A DNA stretch of 64,000 nucleotides from Bacteroidales bacterium (GCA_021371855.1 JAJFVL010000029.1:124001-188000); one strand, 5' to 3'. Positions 46,942 to 57,370 are shown, numbered from the stretch's first letter. Program-made: numbers and translations. Notes: generated by a model not told the origin, from the letters alone.

Positions 46942-47205
46942 ATGAGTAGATCAATTAAAAAAGGCCCTTTCATTGATTTCAAATTAGAAAAGAGAGTTCT
47001 TGAAATGAATGACGGACAAAAGAAATCAGTGATCAAGACTTGGTCAAGAAGATCAGTAATATCACCTGATTTTGTCGGACATACTATAGCAGTTCATAAC
47101 GGGAACAAGTTTATCCCCGTTTACATTACCGAGAACATGGTAGGCCATAAGTTAGGAGAATTTTCACCTACACGTACTTTCAGGGGTCACTCTGGTAATA
47201 AATAA
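46942..47205 (+). CDS. rpsS: 30S ribosomal protein S19
   Basis: An 87-residue protein of the 30S head, close to the A-site finger. [19 protein letters not shown] and the segment [27 protein letters not shown] are diagnostic. Standard position between rplB and rplV. Confidence 0.98.
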   Translation: MSRSIKKGPFIDFKLEKRVLEMNDGQKKSVIKTWSRRSVISPDFVGHTIAVHNGNKFIPVYITENMVGHKLGEFSPTRTFRGHSGNK

Positions 47206-47234
47206 GTAATGTAAACATTGAAAAACATTTAGAA

Positions 47235-47654
47235 ATGGGTGCAAGAAAAAGAAATACAGCTGACCAGAAAAAAGAGGCCGCCAAGAGCAGGTACCAGGCG
47301 ATCCTCAGAAACTGTCCTACGTCTCCGCGGAAGATGAGATTAGTAACTGATCTGATAAGCGGAATGGAAGTAAACAAAGCACTTGATGTTCTCAAGTTCA
47401 GTTCGCAGGAGGCATCTCGTAAAGTAGAAAAACTTCTTCTTTCAGCAATTGCCAACTGGCAGTCGAAGAACGAAGGTGTAAGAGTGGAAGAAAGCAATCT
47501 TTATGTTAAGAACGTCCATGTTGATGGAGGCCGTTCATTAAAAAGACTGCAGACAGCTCCGCAGGGAAGAGCTTACAGGTTAAGAAAAAGATCAAACCAT
47601 GTGACTCTCGTGCTTGACAGTATGAATAAGGAAGTTGAAAAAACATCAAACTAG
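47235..47654 (+). CDS. rplV: 50S ribosomal protein L22
   Basis: A 139-residue protein whose beta hairpin lines the exit tunnel near the macrolide site ([20 protein letters not shown]). The N-terminal part is [20 protein letters not shown] then [16 protein letters not shown]. It is slightly longer than the E. coli protein at the N-terminus. It lies 5 bp before rpsC. Confidence 0.97.
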   Translation: MGARKRNTADQKKEAAKSRYQAILRNCPTSPRKMRLVTDLISGMEVNKALDVLKFSSQEASRKVEKLLLSAIANWQSKNEGVRVEESNLYVKNVHVDGGRSLKRLQTAPQGRAYRLRKRSNHVTLVLDSMNKEVEKTSN

Positions 47655-47659
47655 AACAG

Positions 47660-48358
47660 ATGGGACAAAAAGTAAATCCGATAGGTAACAGATTAGGGAT
47701 AATCAAAGGATGGGATTCAAACTGGTACGGTGGAAAAGATTTTTCCGGTAAACTTGTTGAAGATACCAAAATCAGGGAATATCTGAATGCAAGGCTTGCA
47801 AAAGCCAGCCTTTCTAAGATCATTATTGAAAGAACACTGAAACTTATTACTGTTACAGTTAATACTGCACGTCCGGGTATAATTATTGGAAAAGGAGGGC
47901 AGGAAGTTGATAAGCTGAAGGAAGAACTCAAGAAAATTACCAAGAAAGAGGTTCAGATAAACATCTTTGAAGTTAAACGTCCCGAACTGGATGCTAACAT
48001 AGTTGGAAATAACATAGCCCGTCAGTTAGAGGGTAAGATTTCTTTCCGTCGTGCAATTAAAATGTCAATAGCTTCAACAATGAGAATGGGAGCTGAAGGA
48101 ATAAAAATAACAATCTCCGGTCGTTTGGGTGGTGCTGAAATGGCAAGAACCGAAACTTACAAGGAAGGTCGTGTTCCTTTGCATACTTTCAGGGCTGACA
48201 TTGATTATGCTTTGGCCGAAGCTCATACCAAGGTTGGACTTATTGGCATCAAAGTATGGATCTGCAACGGAGAAGTATACGGGAAAAGAGATCTTAGCCC
48301 GAATATAGGAGCCAGGAATGCCAAAAGCAAAAGCCTGAAGAGAAAAGCAAAAAAATAA
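47660..48358 (+). CDS. rpsC: 30S ribosomal protein S3
   Basis: A 232-residue protein at the mRNA entry channel with KH domain ([20 protein letters not shown]) and C-terminal domain ([40 protein letters not shown]). The arginines contacting mRNA near the entry are retained. Ends in a basic tail. Confidence 0.98.
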   Translation: MGQKVNPIGNRLGIIKGWDSNWYGGKDFSGKLVEDTKIREYLNARLAKASLSKIIIERTLKLITVTVNTARPGIIIGKGGQEVDKLKEELKKITKKEVQINIFEVKRPELDANIVGNNIARQLEGKISFRRAIKMSIASTMRMGAEGIKITISGRLGGAEMARTETYKEGRVPLHTFRADIDYALAEAHTKVGLIGIKVWICNGEVYGKRDLSPNIGARNAKSKSLKRKAKK

Positions 48359-48400
48359 AACACTTTAAGTAGTAATTAATTTTATAACAATATTTGAGCA

Positions 48401-48823
48401 ATGTTACAACCGAAAAGGACCAAATTCAGGAGAGCCCAGAAGGGAAGAATGAAAGGCAATGCACAAAGAGGTAGCCAGCTGGCATTCGGGTCATTTGGTA
48501 TAAAAGCGCTTGAGGAATGCTGGATTACCGGAAGGCAGATCGAGGCAGCTCGTCAGGCCGTCACACGACATATGAAACGTGAAGGTCAGTTATGGATCCG
48601 GGTTTTCCCCGATAAGCCTATTACAAAGAAACCTGCTGAGGTACGTATGGGTAAAGGAAAAGGAGCTCCTGAAGGTTTTGTTGTACCGGTAACTCCGGGC
48701 AGAATTCTGCTCGAAGCTGAAGGAGTACCTTATGAAGTTGCTAAAGAAGCTCTCCGTTTGGGAGCCCAGAAACTTCCAATAACGACAAAATTTATTGTAA
48801 GGCGCGATTACGTACAGGAATAA
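48401..48823 (+). CDS. rplP: 50S ribosomal protein L16
   Basis: A 140-residue protein needed for A-site function. [20 protein letters not shown] starts the family pattern; [20 protein letters not shown] is conserved, with the RMGKGKG loop (an arginine hydroxylation site in some bacteria). The 42-bp gap after rpsC is one of the longer ones in the block, with no clear promoter. Confidence 0.98.
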   Translation: MLQPKRTKFRRAQKGRMKGNAQRGSQLAFGSFGIKALEECWITGRQIEAARQAVTRHMKREGQLWIRVFPDKPITKKPAEVRMGKGKGAPEGFVVPVTPGRILLEAEGVPYEVAKEALRLGAQKLPITTKFIVRRDYVQE

Positions 48824-48836
48824 AACTAAGACAGAG

Positions 48837-49043
48837 ATGAAAACTTCAGAAATAAGGGAATTAAGCACCTCAGATCTTCTCGAACGGATAGATACAGAGA
48901 AAATGATGGTCGTTCGTATGAAGCTTAACCATGCAATCACTCCTCTTGATAACCCGCAAAAGGTTAAAGAATCAAAAAAAACGATTGCACGTCTGTTAAC
49001 AGAATTGCGTACAAGAGAGTTGAACAAGAAATCTAATAGCTAG
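48837..49043 (+). CDS. rpmC: 50S ribosomal protein L29
   Basis: A 68-residue two-helix protein near the tunnel exit. [20 protein letters not shown] and [20 protein letters not shown] fit the family. It sits between rplP and rpsQ, with gaps of 13 and 7 bp. Confidence 0.96.
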   Translation: MKTSEIRELSTSDLLERIDTEKMMVVRMKLNHAITPLDNPQKVKESKKTIARLLTELRTRELNKKSNS

Positions 49044-49050
49044 ATCAGCA

Positions 49051-49305
49051 ATGGAAAGGAATCTTAGAAAAGAGCGCACAGGTGTTGTTGTCAGTACTAA
49101 CATGGACAAATCCATCATCGTTGCCGTTAAATGGAAAGAGAAACATCCTATCTATGGGAAGTTTATTAACAAAACCAAAAAGATGATGGCGCATGACGAA
49201 GAAAACACATGCAATGTTGGCGATACTGTACGTATATCGGAGACCAGGCCTCTGAGTAAAAATAAGACCTGGAGATTAATTGAAATAATCGAAAGAGCTA
49301 AGTAA
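49051..49305 (+). CDS. rpsQ: 30S ribosomal protein S17
   Basis: An 84-residue OB-fold primary 16S-binding protein. [20 protein letters not shown] and [20 protein letters not shown] are diagnostic. It lies 2 bp before rplN. Confidence 0.97.
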   Translation: MERNLRKERTGVVVSTNMDKSIIVAVKWKEKHPIYGKFINKTKKMMAHDEENTCNVGDTVRISETRPLSKNKTWRLIEIIERAK

Positions 49306-49307
49306 TC

Positions 49308-49673
49308 ATGATACAACAGGAAAGCAGATTAACCGTAGCCGATAATTCTGGAGCAAAAGAAGTTTTGTGTATCAGAGTACTCGGTGGTAGCAAAAAAAGG
49401 TATGCTACCGTAGGTGACAGAATAGTTGTAAGTGTGAAATCCGCACTTCCTTCAGGTGAAGCAAAAAAAGGTACAGTAAGCAAAGCAGTCGTGGTCAGAA
49501 CTAAAAAAGAGATAAGGCGTGCCGATGGCTCTTATATAAGGTTCGACGATAATGCGGTTGTTCTGCTTAGCAATGTGAACGAATTACGCGGTACACGTAT
49601 CTTTGGCCCTGTTGCCAGGGAATTGCGCGATACGTACATGAAGATTGTTTCATTGGCACCTGAAGTGTTGTAA
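49308..49673 (+). CDS. rplN: 50S ribosomal protein L14
   Basis: A 121-residue beta-barrel protein at the subunit interface, target of the RsfS silencing factor in other bacteria. [20 protein letters not shown] and [13 protein letters not shown] ending ([24 protein letters not shown]) are clear. First gene of the spc-type cluster. Confidence 0.98.
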   Translation: MIQQESRLTVADNSGAKEVLCIRVLGGSKKRYATVGDRIVVSVKSALPSGEAKKGTVSKAVVVRTKKEIRRADGSYIRFDDNAVVLLSNVNELRGTRIFGPVARELRDTYMKIVSLAPEVL

Positions 49674-49692
49674 TATATTTAAATACACTACG

Positions 49693-50016
49693 ATGCAGAA
49701 GAAATTGAATATCAAAAAAGGAGACACGGTTATGGTGATAACCGGTGAATCAAAAGGTCAGAAAGGCCGTGTTCTTGAAGTCGACAGAGATAAAGACAGA
49801 GCTATTGTGGAAGGTGTTAATATGGTATCGAAACATACCAAGCCTAATGCTAAGGCTCCTCAGGGAGGCATTATAAAAAAAGAGGCTCCTGTGCATATTT
49901 CAAATCTTATGCTTGTCGACCCTACATCCGGGAAACCTACACGTGTCGGGAAAAGACTTAATGAAAAAAATAAATTAGTGCGTTATTCAAAAAAATCAGG
50001 AGAGGAGATCAAGTAA
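49693..50016 (+). CDS. rplX: 50S ribosomal protein L24
   Basis: A 107-residue assembly initiator with a KOW motif ([20 protein letters not shown]). The start is the ATG at 49693; an upstream in-frame ATG inside rplN would add 16 unrelated residues. Its stop TAA overlaps the rplE ATG by one base. An AGGAGAGGAG purine run in its last codons could serve as ribosome-binding site for rplE. Confidence 0.96.
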   Translation: MQKKLNIKKGDTVMVITGESKGQKGRVLEVDRDKDRAIVEGVNMVSKHTKPNAKAPQGGIIKKEAPVHISNLMLVDPTSGKPTRVGKRLNEKNKLVRYSKKSGEEIK

Positions 50017-50567
50017 TGTATATACCTGCACTACAAACCAAGTATAAAGACGAGATTGTCCCTGCATTAACAAAAGAATTCGGATACAAAACGATTATGC
50101 AGGTCCCTAAGTTGGAAAAGATAGTTATCAACCAGGGAGCAGGACAAGCTATTGCCGATAAGAAACTGCTTGAATTCGGGGTCAAAGAGTTATCAGATAT
50201 TGCAGGCCAGAAAGCTGTCCTGACTTACTCATCAAAAGATATCTCTAACTTTAAACTGAGAAAGAACATGCCCATAGGCATAATGGTAACATTACGCAGA
50301 GAAAAGATGTACGAATTTCTTGAGAGGCTGATAGCTGTTGCACTGCCACGTATTCGCGATTTTAAAGGGATAAATTCAAAACTCGACGGAAGGGGAAACT
50401 ACACTCTGGGAATTACTGAACAGATCATCTTTCCTGAAATCGATCTTGATAAAATTGCCAAGATCATGGGTCTTCAGATGACTTTTGTTACATCAGCAAA
50501 TACCGATGAAGAAGCTTTCGCAATGCTTAAGCACTTTGGTTTACCTTTTAAAAATTCTAAAAACTAG
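50016..50567 (+). CDS. rplE: 50S ribosomal protein L5
   Basis: A 183-residue 5S rRNA-binding protein of the central protuberance. [26 protein letters not shown]-type ([20 protein letters not shown]) and the C-terminal [20 protein letters not shown] are typical. Starts within the rplX stop codon, so translation is coupled. Confidence 0.98.
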   Translation: MYIPALQTKYKDEIVPALTKEFGYKTIMQVPKLEKIVINQGAGQAIADKKLLEFGVKELSDIAGQKAVLTYSSKDISNFKLRKNMPIGIMVTLRREKMYEFLERLIAVALPRIRDFKGINSKLDGRGNYTLGITEQIIFPEIDLDKIAKIMGLQMTFVTSANTDEEAFAMLKHFGLPFKNSKN

Positions 50568-50571
50568 TAAT

Positions 50572-50841
50572 ATGGCTAAAGAATCGATGATAGCCCGCGA
50601 AGTAAAACGCGCAAGAATGGCTCAGAAATTTGCTGCAAAAAGAGCTAAACTGAAAGCAGATGGAGATTATGTCGGATTAAGCCGTCTGCCAAGGAATTCA
50701 AATCCTAACAGGATGCATAACCGTTGTAAACTGACGGGCCGTTCCAGAGGTTATATAAGACAATTTGGAGTAAGCAGGATTACTTTCAGGGAAATGGCTT
50801 TGAATGGTCTTATCCCGGGTATAAAGAAAGCCAGTTGGTAA
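50572..50841 (+). CDS. rpsN: 30S ribosomal protein S14, zinc-free form
   Basis: An 89-residue protein beginning [20 protein letters not shown] at the ATG at 50572; a longer frame reading through rplE is spurious. It has [20 protein letters not shown] and ends KKASW. There is no CxxC pair, so it is the longer zinc-independent type. It begins 4 bp after rplE. Confidence 0.97.
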   Translation: MAKESMIAREVKRARMAQKFAAKRAKLKADGDYVGLSRLPRNSNPNRMHNRCKLTGRSRGYIRQFGVSRITFREMALNGLIPGIKKASW

Positions 50842-50877
50842 TTGAAAATAAATATTAACTATATTAAATAATAAAAG

Positions 50878-51276
50878 ATGACTGATCCAATTGCAGATTT
50901 ACTGACCAGAATAAGGAACGCCATAATGGCCGGTCATAAGGTTGTCGAGGCACCAGCATCCAATCTTAAGAAAGAGGTTGCCAGAATTCTGTTAGAAAAA
51001 GGTTATATCCTCAGCTATAAGGTTATTGAGGGTGAAGGAGCGCAGGGTGTATTGAAAATTGCTCTTAAATATAATTCAAAGAGTAAAAAACCTGCAATAA
51101 AAGAAATACAGAGAATTAGCCGACCGGGTCTCCGCCAGTATGTTGGTGTTGATGAAATACCGAGGGTGTTGAACGGCCTTGGTGTTGCAATAATCTCAAC
51201 CTCAAAAGGTTTAATGACCGATAAAGAGGCAATGAAAGAAAAAATCGGTGGTGAAGTACTATGTTATGTTTACTAA
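50878..51276 (+). CDS. rpsH: 30S ribosomal protein S8
   Basis: A 132-residue primary 16S-binding protein. [20 protein letters not shown] starts it and [18 protein letters not shown] is the conserved RNA-contact region near the C-terminus. In E. coli S8 represses the spc operon; no target hairpin was identified here. Confidence 0.98.
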   Translation: MTDPIADLLTRIRNAIMAGHKVVEAPASNLKKEVARILLEKGYILSYKVIEGEGAQGVLKIALKYNSKSKKPAIKEIQRISRPGLRQYVGVDEIPRVLNGLGVAIISTSKGLMTDKEAMKEKIGGEVLCYVY

Positions 51277-51278
51277 TT

Positions 51279-51284
51279 AGGAGG
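51279..51284 (+). promoter_or_regulatory. consensus Shine-Dalgarno before rplF
   Basis: AGGAGG lies 8 bases upstream of the rplF ATG (51293), in non-coding sequence after the rpsH stop. Most genes in this block lack such a site, as is usual for Bacteroidota, so this one stands out. Confidence 0.7.
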
Positions 51285-51292
51285 ATAGCTTA

Positions 51293-51847
51293 ATGTCACG
51301 AATAGGAAAATTACCTGTAAACCTGCCTAAAGGCGTTACTGTTACTGTCAGTGACACCAATGTGGTCAGTGTGAAAGGCCCCTTGGGAGTGTTGACTCAG
51401 TCAGTTGACAAAGATCTGAAGGTGGAAGTTGTTGGGAACGATGTTATATTATCGAGACCAACAGAATCAAAAAATCACAAATCGTTACATGGCCTTTACA
51501 GGGCTTTGATACACAACATGGTGGTTGGCGTTTCTGAGGGATATAAGAAAGAACTTGAACTTGTCGGAGTTGGTTACCGCGCAGAAGCTAAAGGACAGAT
51601 TTTGGAAATGAGCCTTGGTTTTTCACACGAAGTAAGTATGCAGCTCCCTGATGAAGTCAAAGTTGAAACAAAGACTGAAAGAAGAGCTAATCCTATTATT
51701 ACTCTGACATGTATCGATAAACAGCTTATCGGGCATGTCGCTGCAAAGATCAGATCTCTCCGTCCGCCTGAACCTTATAAAGGAAAAGGAATTAAGTTTG
51801 TTGGAGAACAGCTCAGAAGAAAGGCTGGAAAATCTGCTAGTGTTTAA
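51293..51847 (+). CDS. rplF: 50S ribosomal protein L6
   Basis: A 184-residue protein near the factor-binding site, two similar alpha-beta domains. MSRIGKLPVNLPKGVTVTVS and the C-terminal LRPPEPYKGKGIKFVGEQLR are diagnostic. It is the one gene here with a textbook Shine-Dalgarno sequence at proper spacing outside a preceding gene. Confidence 0.98.
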   Translation: MSRIGKLPVNLPKGVTVTVSDTNVVSVKGPLGVLTQSVDKDLKVEVVGNDVILSRPTESKNHKSLHGLYRALIHNMVVGVSEGYKKELELVGVGYRAEAKGQILEMSLGFSHEVSMQLPDEVKVETKTERRANPIITLTCIDKQLIGHVAAKIRSLRPPEPYKGKGIKFVGEQLRRKAGKSASV

Positions 51848-51867
51848 TCTGGTAAAAGAAAAAAATC

Positions 51868-52227
51868 ATGGCCTTAACTAAGTTGGAAAGAAGAACAAGG
51901 ATCAAAATGAGGATCCGAAAAAAAATAAACGGCACTGCAGAAGCTCCAAGGCTTGCAGTATATCGTAGCAATAAACAGATCTACGTTCAGGTTATTGACG
52001 ACCTGAACAGAGTTACTCTCCTGTCGGCCTGCTCTAAAGAAAAAGAGATTGCAGCCCAGACAGGGATTAACAAAGTTGAACAGGCAAAACTTGTCGGAAA
52101 GCTTCTTGCTACCAAATGTAAAGAAAAAGGTATCGAGAAAGTTGTTTTCGACAGAAGCGGTTATAAATATCATGGCAGAGTAAAATCATTGGCTGATGCA
52201 GCCCGCGAAGGCGGATTAAAATTCTAA
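51868..52227 (+). CDS. rplR: 50S ribosomal protein L18
   Basis: A 119-residue 5S rRNA-binding protein. The basic N-terminus ([20 protein letters not shown]), then [20 protein letters not shown] and the end [19 protein letters not shown] are typical. It lies 20 bp after rplF and 6 bp before rpsE. Confidence 0.97.
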   Translation: MALTKLERRTRIKMRIRKKINGTAEAPRLAVYRSNKQIYVQVIDDLNRVTLLSACSKEKEIAAQTGINKVEQAKLVGKLLATKCKEKGIEKVVFDRSGYKYHGRVKSLADAAREGGLKF

Positions 52228-52233
52228 TGAATT

Positions 52234-52749
52234 ATGGGAAACGGTATAAGAAAAGTTAAAACCAGCGATCTCGAACTAAAAGATAGACTCGTAAGCATCC
52301 AGAGAGTAACCAAGGTTACCAAAGGTGGTCGTACATTCAGCTTTTCAGCCATTGTTGTGGTTGGAAATGAGGATGGTATTGTAGGCCACGGTCTTGGAAA
52401 AGCAAGTGAGGTTACCACAGCTATTTCAAAAGGTATCGAAGATGCAAAAAAGAATCTGATAAAAGTTCCTGTTATTAATGGTACAATACCTCATGAACAG
52501 GTTGCTAAATTTGGCGGTGCACAAGTGTTTATCAAACCCGCTTCCGATGGTACCGGTGTTAAGGCAGGTGGTGCTATGCGTGCTGTACTTGAGAGTGTAG
52601 GTGTGAAAAATGTGCTTGCAAAGTCAAAAGGGTCATCAAACCCTCATAACCTTGTTAAAGCAACTTTTGCAGCACTCCTCGAAATGAGAGACGCCTTCTC
52701 TGTTGCAGAACATAGAGGTGTTACAATGGACAAAGTTTTTAACGGTTAG
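52234..52749 (+). CDS. rpsE: 30S ribosomal protein S5
   Basis: A 171-residue protein at the mRNA entry site, important for accuracy. [33 protein letters not shown] and the C-terminal fold ([20 protein letters not shown]) are clear. The N-terminal double-stranded-RNA-binding-like domain is complete. Confidence 0.98.
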   Translation: MGNGIRKVKTSDLELKDRLVSIQRVTKVTKGGRTFSFSAIVVVGNEDGIVGHGLGKASEVTTAISKGIEDAKKNLIKVPVINGTIPHEQVAKFGGAQVFIKPASDGTGVKAGGAMRAVLESVGVKNVLAKSKGSSNPHNLVKATFAALLEMRDAFSVAEHRGVTMDKVFNG

Positions 52750-52763
52750 TAAAGAACATTACG

Positions 52764-52943
52764 ATGGCTAAAATTCGTATCACCCAGGTGAAAAGCAAAA
52801 ACGGAAAACCTTTAAGACAGAAGAAAACTCTGGAAGCTCTCGGTATCCGTAAATTAAACCATAGTGTTGAACACGAAGCTACACCCCAGATTTTGGGAAT
52901 GGTAGTGAAAGTACAACATCTGGTTAAAGTTGAAAATATTTAA
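52764..52943 (+). CDS. rpmD: 50S ribosomal protein L30
   Basis: A 59-residue protein between rpsE and rplO, easily missed because it is short. It reads MAKIRITQVKSKNGKPLRQK, then KTLEALGIRKLNHSVEHEAT and PQILGMVVKVQHLVKVENI, matching L30 throughout. The start is 14 bp after rpsE and the stop 29 bp before rplO. Confidence 0.95.
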   Translation: MAKIRITQVKSKNGKPLRQKKTLEALGIRKLNHSVEHEATPQILGMVVKVQHLVKVENI

Positions 52944-52972
52944 GATATAAACCATATTTATAATACAAGGTT

Positions 52973-53419
52973 ATGGATTTGAGTAACTTAAAACCTGCTA
53001 AAGGATCAGTTAAAAGAAACAAACGTCTTGGTCGCGGACAGGGTTCCGGCAAAGGTGGCACTTCAACAAGAGGGCATAAAGGCGCTAAATCAAGGTCCGG
53101 TTATAGCAGAAAAATTGGATTTGAAGGAGGTCAGATGCCTCTTCAGAGACGTGTTCCAAAATACGGTTTTAAAAATGTCAACCGCAAAGAATTTAAAGGT
53201 ATTAATATTAGTACCCTTCAAAATCTTGCAGAAGCTAATAATTTGGAAAAAATTGATATTGAAACTCTGGTAATAGCCGGATTTGTCTCTAAAAATGATT
53301 TGGTTAAAATCCTTGGAAAAGGAACTCTTGAGAGAAAACTTGAAGTTCATGCCCATGCATTCAGTAAATCAGCTGTTGAAGCTATTGAAGCCAAAAAGGG
53401 AACCGCTGTAAAATTATAA
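52973..53419 (+). CDS. rplO: 50S ribosomal protein L15
   Basis: A 148-residue late-assembly protein with a glycine/arginine-rich N-terminal tail (RLGRGQGSGKGGTSTRGHKG) threading the 23S rRNA and a globular C-terminal domain. It lies 4 bp before secY, the usual neighbour. Confidence 0.97.
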   Translation: MDLSNLKPAKGSVKRNKRLGRGQGSGKGGTSTRGHKGAKSRSGYSRKIGFEGGQMPLQRRVPKYGFKNVNRKEFKGINISTLQNLAEANNLEKIDIETLVIAGFVSKNDLVKILGKGTLERKLEVHAHAFSKSAVEAIEAKKGTAVKL

Positions 53420-53423
53420 TTTC

Positions 53424-54752
53424 ATGAGACTGATTCAGACTATAAAAAACATCTTCAAGATAGAAGATCTTCGTGCAAGACTAATCTATACTTTCGGGAT
53501 TATTGTATTATACAGATTAGGTAAATATGTTACGCTTCCGGGCATTGACCCTTCTCAGCTGGCCGGATTAAAGAGCCAGACATCGTCGGGGCTTATGGGT
53601 TTGCTCGATATGTTTTCGGGTGGTGCTTTTTCCCAGGCTTCTGTTTTTGCTCTTGGAATTATGCCCTATATATCTGCATCTATTGTAGTCCAGTTGCTTG
53701 GAATTGTGTTTCCTTATTTCCAGAAATTGCAGAAAGAAGGGGAGAGCGGAAGACGTAAAATGAATCAGTATACAAGATATCTTACTGTTGCAATTCTGGT
53801 ACTGCAGGCACCTACATATTTGGTTAACCTTCATGCACAACTGCCAGAAACAGCATTTGTTCTTAAAGGATCATTCTTTTCAATCTCTTCTGTAATTATT
53901 TTAACAGCCGGGACAATGTTTGTTATGTGGCTTGGAGAAAAGATAACCGATAAAGGTATCGGGAATGGAATTTCTCTGATAATTATGATAGGTATTGTTG
54001 CACGTATGCCGGCAAACTTTGTTTTTGAAGCCGGAACAAGAATGAATGGTGCAGGTGGTGCAATTTCTGTTATTGTTGAGATTTTAATACTTTTTGTTGT
54101 TGTTCTTGGTACAGTTCTTCTTGTACAGGGAACACGACGGGTTCCTGTTCAATATGCCAGAAGAATCGTAGGAAATAAACAATATGGCGGTGTACGTCAG
54201 TATATACCACTTAAAGTAAATGCTGCTGGTGTAATGCCGATCATCTTTGCCCAGGCAATTATGATGCTGCCTATGATTATTGCCGGATACTCAAATTCGG
54301 GTTCAGGTTTTGTTGTCGCTTTTTCGAATATGTACGGATTCTGGTATAACCTGGTAACTGCAATTTTAATTATTGTTTTTACCTATTTTTACACAGCTAT
54401 TACCATAAATCCTGTGCAGATGGCGGAAGATATGAAGAAGAACGGAGGATTTATTCCAGGTATCAAACCAGGTAGGAAAACGGTCGAATTTCTTGATTCA
54501 ATTATGTCAAGGATTACACTTCCGGGTTCGATTTTCCTGGCGATTGTTGCTATTCTTCCCGCTTTCGCTGTAAAGGCTGGTATTACAGCTCAGTTTGCAC
54601 AATTTTTTGGTGGCACTACACTTCTCATTCTTGTAGGAGTTATCCTTGATACTCTCCAACAGATTGAAAGCCATTTGCTCATGCGCCATTACGACGGTCT
54701 TATGAAGTCAGGCCGCGTAAAAGGCAGATCAGGCGCTGTTACTTCAATATAA
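53424..54752 (+). CDS. secY: preprotein translocase subunit SecY
   Basis: A 442-residue channel subunit of the SecYEG translocon in the inner membrane. Ten hydrophobic helices can be traced, with the plug region (GLMGLLDMFSGGAFSQASVF), the cytosolic loop KEGESGRRKMNQYTRYLTV and the C-terminal QQIESHLLMRHYDGLMKSGR. Length and motifs are normal. It is coupled to rplO by a 4-bp gap and precedes map. Confidence 0.98.
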   Translation: MRLIQTIKNIFKIEDLRARLIYTFGIIVLYRLGKYVTLPGIDPSQLAGLKSQTSSGLMGLLDMFSGGAFSQASVFALGIMPYISASIVVQLLGIVFPYFQKLQKEGESGRRKMNQYTRYLTVAILVLQAPTYLVNLHAQLPETAFVLKGSFFSISSVIILTAGTMFVMWLGEKITDKGIGNGISLIIMIGIVARMPANFVFEAGTRMNGAGGAISVIVEILILFVVVLGTVLLVQGTRRVPVQYARRIVGNKQYGGVRQYIPLKVNAAGVMPIIFAQAIMMLPMIIAGYSNSGSGFVVAFSNMYGFWYNLVTAILIIVFTYFYTAITINPVQMAEDMKKNGGFIPGIKPGRKTVEFLDSIMSRITLPGSIFLAIVAILPAFAVKAGITAQFAQFFGGTTLLILVGVILDTLQQIESHLLMRHYDGLMKSGRVKGRSGAVTSI

Positions 54753-54770
54753 TTAGTTTAACGTTCTTTG

Positions 54771-55547
54771 ATGTTGTATTTAAAGACTGATGAAGAGGTA
54801 GAGTTGTTAAGACAAAGCCATTTGCTTGTGTCGCGAACACTTGCTGAGATCGCTTTGTATGTTAAACCCGGGGTTACTACTCTTTTTCTTGATAAGATAG
54901 CCGAATCGTTTATCCGCGATCACGGCGCTGTACCAGGTTTTAAAGGGTATGCTGGTTTCCCGAGTACTCTCTGTACATCTGTTAACGATGCTATTGTTCA
55001 TGGATTCCCATCAGACTATGTCCTTAAAGAAGGGGATATCGTTTCGGTTGATTGCGGAGTGGTATTGAATGGATGGAATGGGGACAGTGCTTTTACATTC
55101 CCTGTTGGTGAGATAAAAGAGGATGTCAGACGCCTTCTCGACTACACCAGGGCATCTCTTGAAGAAGGAGTTAAGGAAGCTGTTGCCGGAAACAGAATAG
55201 GAGATATCTCCCATGCAGTCCAGACCAAAGCAGAGAGTGGTGGTTATACTGTTGTAAGAGAATTAGTTGGTCATGGGATTGGAAGAAAATTACATGAGCA
55301 ACCGGAAGTACCTAATTATGGAAAGAAAGGTACAGGTCCAAAGATGAAAAAAGGACTGGTTATTTGTATCGAACCGATGGTTAACTTGGGGAAGAAAGAG
55401 ACAGTACAAATGAGAGATGGATGGACTGTTAAAACGATCGATGGTAAACCATCTGCACATTTTGAGTATGCAGTTGCTGTTGATAAGGAAAAGGCAGATG
55501 TATTAACAACTTTTGAATTTATTGATAAAGTTTTAAATAAAATGTAA
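54771..55547 (+). CDS. map: methionine aminopeptidase, type I
   Basis: A 258-residue metalloprotease removing the initiator methionine. The ATG at 54771 is preferred to the TTG at 54768. The five metal ligands of the family can be seen in order: Asp in [11 protein letters not shown], Asp in NGDSAFTF, His in [15 protein letters not shown], Glu in VICIEPM and Glu in HFEYAVAV. The substrate-side His in AIVHGFPSD is also present. It sits between secY and infA. Confidence 0.97.
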   Translation: MLYLKTDEEVELLRQSHLLVSRTLAEIALYVKPGVTTLFLDKIAESFIRDHGAVPGFKGYAGFPSTLCTSVNDAIVHGFPSDYVLKEGDIVSVDCGVVLNGWNGDSAFTFPVGEIKEDVRRLLDYTRASLEEGVKEAVAGNRIGDISHAVQTKAESGGYTVVRELVGHGIGRKLHEQPEVPNYGKKGTGPKMKKGLVICIEPMVNLGKKETVQMRDGWTVKTIDGKPSAHFEYAVAVDKEKADVLTTFEFIDKVLNKM

Positions 55548-55552
55548 TTTGT

Positions 55553-55771
55553 ATGTCTAAACAATCATCTATTGAGCAAGACGGCACTATCATCGAAGCC
55601 CTTTCAAATGCAATGTTCAGGGTGGAACTCGAAAATGGGCATGTAATAACAGCACATATATCGGGAAAAATGAGGATGCATTATATAAAAATCTTGCCGG
55701 GCGATAGAGTGAAAGTTGAAATGTCACCATATGATTTAACTAAAGGAAGAATAACATTCAGGTATAAATAA
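55553..55771 (+). CDS. infA: translation initiation factor IF-1
   Basis: A 72-residue OB-fold factor occupying the ribosomal A site during initiation. [40 protein letters not shown] and the end [13 protein letters not shown] are diagnostic. It lies 5 bp after map and 14 bp before rpmJ. Confidence 0.98.
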   Translation: MSKQSSIEQDGTIIEALSNAMFRVELENGHVITAHISGKMRMHYIKILPGDRVKVEMSPYDLTKGRITFRYK

Positions 55772-55785
55772 GAAATATTAAGATA

Positions 55786-55902
55786 ATGAAAGTAAGATCA
55801 TCTGTAAAGAAGCGCAGCGCTGACTGTAAAATCGTCAGAAGAAAAGGACGGATTTACGTTATTAATAAGAAAAATCCCAAGTTCAAACAGAGACAGGGAT
55901 AA
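55786..55902 (+). CDS. rpmJ: 50S ribosomal protein L36, zinc-free form
   Basis: A 38-residue protein, too short for many gene callers: [20 protein letters not shown] then [18 protein letters not shown]. The family ending is exact. It has a single cysteine and lacks the CxxC..C..H zinc site of the other L36 form. Placed as usual between infA and rpsM. Confidence 0.96.
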   Translation: MKVRSSVKKRSADCKIVRRKGRIYVINKKNPKFKQRQG

Positions 55903-55940
55903 TTTAATTAATTTTGCAACTCATTTAAGAAAAGTTTAAT

Positions 55941-56318
55941 ATGGCACGTATTGTTGGTGTAGATTTACCAAGAAATAAAAGAGGCGAAGTTGGCCTGACT
56001 TACATCTATGGTGTAGGTAGGAGCACTGCTCAAAAGGTACTCGACGAGGCTGGCGTTGACAGAAATGCAAAAGTCGAGGAATGGAATGATGAACAGATCA
56101 ATTCCATCAGGAGAATTTTGAATGATAATTATAAGCTTGAAGGGGAGCTTCGTTCAGAGACACAGCTGAATATTAAAAGGCTTATGGATATCGGATGCTA
56201 TCGAGGTGTTCGTCACAGAATAGGTCTTCCTGTAAGAGGACAAAGCACCAAGAATAACGCCAGAACCCGGAAAGGGAGAAAGAAAACCGTTGCAAATAAG
56301 AAAAAAGCTACTAAATAA
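55941..56318 (+). CDS. rpsM: 30S ribosomal protein S13
   Basis: A 125-residue 30S-head protein contacting the P-site tRNA and the 50S subunit. [20 protein letters not shown] and [20 protein letters not shown] are typical, with a basic C-terminal tail. It begins the alpha-type cluster, 38 bp after rpmJ. Confidence 0.98.
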   Translation: MARIVGVDLPRNKRGEVGLTYIYGVGRSTAQKVLDEAGVDRNAKVEEWNDEQINSIRRILNDNYKLEGELRSETQLNIKRLMDIGCYRGVRHRIGLPVRGQSTKNNARTRKGRKKTVANKKKATK

Positions 56319-56325
56319 ATAGATT

Positions 56326-56715
56326 ATGGCAAAGAAGACTGGAGCATTAAAAAAGAGGGTCGTAAAGGTTGAACCTTCAGGTCAGGCGCATGTTCATTCA
56401 TCATTTAATAATATTATCGTTACTCTGACAAATAATTCTGGTCAGGTCATTTCATGGGCATCAGCAGGAAAGATGGGATTCAAGGGTTCCAAGAAAAACA
56501 CCCCTTATGCAGCTCAAATGGCATCTGAAGAATGTGGGAAAGTGGCTTATGATCTGGGATTAAGAAAAGTAAAGGTATTTGTTAAAGGCCCTGGTGCAGG
56601 TCGCGAATCTGCAATCAGGTCAATAAGCAATTCAGGGATTGAAGTTACGGAAATCATTGATGTAACACCGATGCCTCATAACGGATGCCGTGCTCCTGGA
56701 AGAAGAAGAGTATAA
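56326..56715 (+). CDS. rpsK: 30S ribosomal protein S11
   Basis: A 129-residue platform protein. [40 protein letters not shown] and the C-terminal [16 protein letters not shown] are diagnostic. It lies 7 bp after rpsM. Confidence 0.98.
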   Translation: MAKKTGALKKRVVKVEPSGQAHVHSSFNNIIVTLTNNSGQVISWASAGKMGFKGSKKNTPYAAQMASEECGKVAYDLGLRKVKVFVKGPGAGRESAIRSISNSGIEVTEIIDVTPMPHNGCRAPGRRRV

Positions 56716-56761
56716 TAAGAGTTGTGGATTTGATTATTTGTAGGATATAAATTTTAGTAAA

Positions 56762-57370
56762 ATGGCAAGATATACTGGCCCAAAAACAAGAATAGCAAGG
56801 AAATTCGGTGAACCAATTTTTGGCCCCGACAAGCATCTGGAAAGAAAAAATTTTCCCCCGGGACAGCATGGGATGAACAAAAAAAGAAAGAAAAATTCAG
56901 AATATGGTGTTCAGCTTAGGGAAAAACAGAAAGTAAAATATACTTATGGCATGCTCGAACGTCAGTTCCGGAATACTTTTGAAAAAGCCTCGAGAAGTAA
57001 AGGCGTTACCGGTGAAGTGCTTCTTCAGTTACTCGAATCACGTCTCGATAATGTAGTCTACCGCCTTAGTGTTGCTCCAACAAGAGCAAGCGCACGTCAG
57101 CTCGTTTCACATAGACATATTACTGTGAACGGTACTGTTGTAAACGTTCCTTCATATCAGCTCAAACCTGGTGACATAATCGGTGTTCGCGAAAAATCAA
57201 AATCACTTGAAACAATCGTCGATTCACTGTCAACCAGAAAGTATACAAAGCTTTCATGGCTCGAGTGGGATGAAACTCAAATGGCAGGTAAATTCATGAA
57301 TGTGCCTGAACGTACTGATATTCCTGAAGATATTAAGGAACAACTGATAGTTGAATTGTATTCTAAATAA
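56762..57370 (+). CDS. rpsD: 30S ribosomal protein S4
   Basis: A 202-residue 16S-assembly initiator with an S4 RNA-binding domain ([40 protein letters not shown]). The N-terminal zinc knuckle of some S4 proteins is absent: no cysteine is seen. In E. coli S4 represses the alpha operon; not visible here. Confidence 0.98.
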   Translation: MARYTGPKTRIARKFGEPIFGPDKHLERKNFPPGQHGMNKKRKKNSEYGVQLREKQKVKYTYGMLERQFRNTFEKASRSKGVTGEVLLQLLESRLDNVVYRLSVAPTRASARQLVSHRHITVNGTVVNVPSYQLKPGDIIGVREKSKSLETIVDSLSTRKYTKLSWLEWDETQMAGKFMNVPERTDIPEDIKEQLIVELYSK

